Assembly (NCBI GenBank): GCA_963747555.1
Contig: CAVVFZ010000023.1
Span: 186,001 to 250,000 of the forward strand
Direction of reading: 5' to 3'
Source of the DNA: DUZB01 sp963747555
GTDB taxonomy: Bacteria; Desulfobacterota; DSM-4660; Desulfatiglandales; Desulfatiglandaceae
Length of the DNA stretch: 64,000 nt
This document shows positions 62,207 to 64,000 of this stretch, one piece after another; the first letter of the stretch is position 1; every line of letters begins with the position of its first letter. The notes beneath the pieces were generated by a model. It saw only the letters and a program-made list of their open reading frames with translations, was not told the origin of the DNA and did not search any database. The position numbers and the translations under genes were made by a program.

Positions 62207-63993
62207 ATGAAAAAAGTCACCATTGCGATAGTTATTCTCTGCATTGCTCTTCTCTCTTTTCTGGCTGGAGGGCATTATGCAAAAGCACCGTCCGTCGAAT
62301 CGGTGAGGGACGAGCCGGACTATTCAAGCCCCGGCGAGGAAGGCAACGCGGTCCCGCTCTCTCCCGGAGCGGTGAAGATCAGCCCGGCCAGGCGGCAGCT
62401 TATCGGGGTGAAGGTCGCCGCTGCCGAAAAAAGACCAATGACCTACACCCTCCGCCTCTATGGGAGGGTTGTTCCCGACGAAACCAGGACCTATCGCGTC
62501 AATTCCTCGACCGACTGCTGGATCAGGGAGATTTCCGACGTTACCACGGGAAGCATCGTCAGGAAAAATCAGATCCTGGCGGAGGCGCTTGCCGCTTACT
62601 ACAATGCCCAGTTGACTTATCTGATTGCCCTGGACAATGTCGACCGCATCAAGCAACAGTTAGGAGGTCAACTCCGCCACCAGCAGACCGATCTCGCCAA
62701 CAACCAGATCCGCGTGGCCGTCCAGGCCCTCCAGAATCTGGGGATCACCGACGCCCAGACCGAGGAATTGGCCAATACGAGGCAGGCACGGCCCTACCTG
62801 CAGGTGAGATCGCCGGCCGACGGCGTCGTTTTGAACCGGAATGTCACCCTCAACCAATGGTTCAAGGCCGCGGAGGAGTTTTACACCATAGCCGACATCG
62901 GAAAGGTCTGGGTCTATGCGGATGTCTATGAGGACGAGGCCATGCATATGAGGCCCGGGATGACCGTGGCGGTAAAGCACGCCCAGATGGGAAAGACCTT
63001 CAACGCAAGCGTGGGCGAGGTGCTCCCCCTCTTCGATCCCACGTCCAGGACGCTCAAGGTGCGGCTTGATGTGGACAATCCCCGATATGACCTCAGGCCC
63101 GACATGTTTGTGGACGTCGAGATTCCCATCACCATGCCGCCGTCCCTGAATGTGCCGGCAGACGCCGTCCTTGACGCAGGGACGATGGCGATTGTCTATG
63201 TGGATGCAGGCAACGGGGCCTTCGAACCCCGCAGGGTTCAAACAGGCTGGAGATTAGGCAGACAGGTTGAAATCACGGGCGGCCTCAAGCCAGGAGAAAA
63301 GATCGCCGTTTCAGGTAATTTCCTTCATCGACTCCGAAAGCAGGATGGAAATCGCCGCTCTGGGTCCGGATCTGAAACTGCGCGTAGACCCTGTTTGCGG
63401 CAGGAACGTGGATGCAGAAGAGGCTGAGATGCTCGAAAGGATCGCTTCCTACGCAAATGAGACCTTTTATTTCTCTTCGGACGAATGCAAAAGGGAATTC
63501 GAAAAAGAACCGGAAAAATACGTTCGGAAAGAACAGCCGGAAATGAAAAAGAGAGGATCACGCCGCTGGTGCCGGGGATGAAACGCACCTGGGCGGATCT
63601 GCTCAGGCCTTTCAAGGGAGACCGGAGCGAATTAAAAAGGCCGATGCTGAATTCAAAGAAGGAGACGAAGGACACCCCCGGCGATACCCGACAACGCCGG
63701 AGGTCATCGATTGGGACGGTCCGGACAAGGAGGGCGCGCCGCCTCCCGAATGGAGCAAAGGATGGGGAGGATTCCCCGGCGCCAAATATTTAGGAATCAA
63801 AAGAGAAGACAAGGAAGACCCCTCCCAGCAATCGGACGGGACCGCCGCGGCTTCAGATGAAAAGGCGGCGGATACACAGATGGGCAGCCGTGAAGCCGCC
63901 GTGACACCCGATGTCCCTGCCTCCGAGACAAAGTCCGAAATCCAAGAACAACCGGCCTCCGACCAGCCGCAACCTCCGGCAAGCAATGATTAA
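62207..63993 (+). pseudogene. RND/HlyD efflux adaptor (CusB-like) with C-terminal YHS domain, two frame breaks
   Basis: Signal anchor (VTIAIVILCIALLSFLAGGH; an ATG at 62189 is also possible), then the membrane-fusion-protein body: GAVKISPARRQLIGVKVAAA, LQVRSPADGVVLNRNVTLNQ, VWVYADVYEDEAMHMRPGMT, NVPADAVLDAGTMAIVYVDA. Skipping one base near 63327 gives IDSESRMEIAAL and a YHS domain (VDPVCGRNVDAEEAE, FYFSSDECKREFEKEP). Skipping one A in the run at 63546-63550 continues in a Pro/Glu-rich tail to 63993. It is a periplasmic adaptor of a tripartite Cu/Ag-type exporter, and the YHS domain probably hands metal on. The pump gene would lie beyond the window. Confidence 0.82.
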
Positions 63994-64000
63994 CCGCATC

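Overview
The window reads as chromosomal DNA of a strictly or mostly anaerobic, Gram-negative deltaproteobacterium (Desulfobacterota-like; genus not determinable from sequence alone). The reasons are the oxygen-detoxification set (rubrerythrin, desulfoferrodoxin, several rubredoxins, flavo-diiron protein), a biotin-dependent sodium-pumping decarboxylase, DUF362 ferredoxin-type proteins, PEP-CTERM exported proteins, sigma-54 control and GEMM-type riboswitches. I see no rRNA or tRNA genes and no CRISPR array.

Layout. 1-20 kb is mostly housekeeping: an ACT/DUF711 pair, a response regulator, MurJ, a FabF-like synthase, an MFS transporter, a DUF362 protein, TVP38, glucose-6-phosphate dehydrogenase, an ABC ATPase remnant, a fused glycosyltransferase, an S1-domain protein, an acyl-CoA ligase with universal-stress and GAF partners, oligoribonuclease, and a radical SAM protein. 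20.6-28 kb is an accessory stretch: a PstI/BsuBI-like type II restriction-modification pair, zinc-ribbon proteins including one with an IS200-like domain, an HsdR remnant, and unknown small genes. 28-34 kb holds a thioesterase, a DUF4197 protein, a J-domain protein, a PP-loop thiouridylase-like protein and an NhaC antiporter. 34.3-39.7 kb is a cysteine-rich, probably metal-handling operon: secreted Cys protein, DUF2318, FtsX-type permease, ABC ATPase, HMA/SurA-like protein, YHS protein, TPR protein. 40-45 kb holds the decarboxylase operon and an acrylyl-CoA-reductase-like enzyme. 45.7-52 kb is a dense oxygen/NO-defence island with many tiny redox proteins. 52.3-56.3 kb is a histidine kinase, an NtrC-type regulator, a sigma-54 promoter and a PilZ protein. 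56.5-64 kb holds two tandem GEMM-I riboswitches, a secreted FKBP isomerase, a multicopper oxidase ending in a dockerin, a PEP-CTERM protein with a cohesin-like region, a second PEP-CTERM protein and an RND adaptor carrying a YHS domain.

The most interesting region is 52.3-64 kb. Signalling parts (sigma-54 regulator, PilZ, tandem cyclic-dinucleotide riboswitches) sit directly upstream of what looks like a copper-linked cell-surface module: foldase, dockerin-tagged copper oxidase, cohesin-like PEP-CTERM partner, and metal-efflux adaptor. The second is the 34-40 kb operon, in which several unrelated proteins carry vicinal cysteines.

A caution applies throughout. At least ten genes carry single-base frame breaks, and nearly all of them behave as one extra base, often in a short homopolymer. 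Removing that base restores a textbook protein each time, so many breaks may be consensus errors and not true gene decay. The multicopper oxidase is far more broken than its neighbours and may be a real pseudogene.
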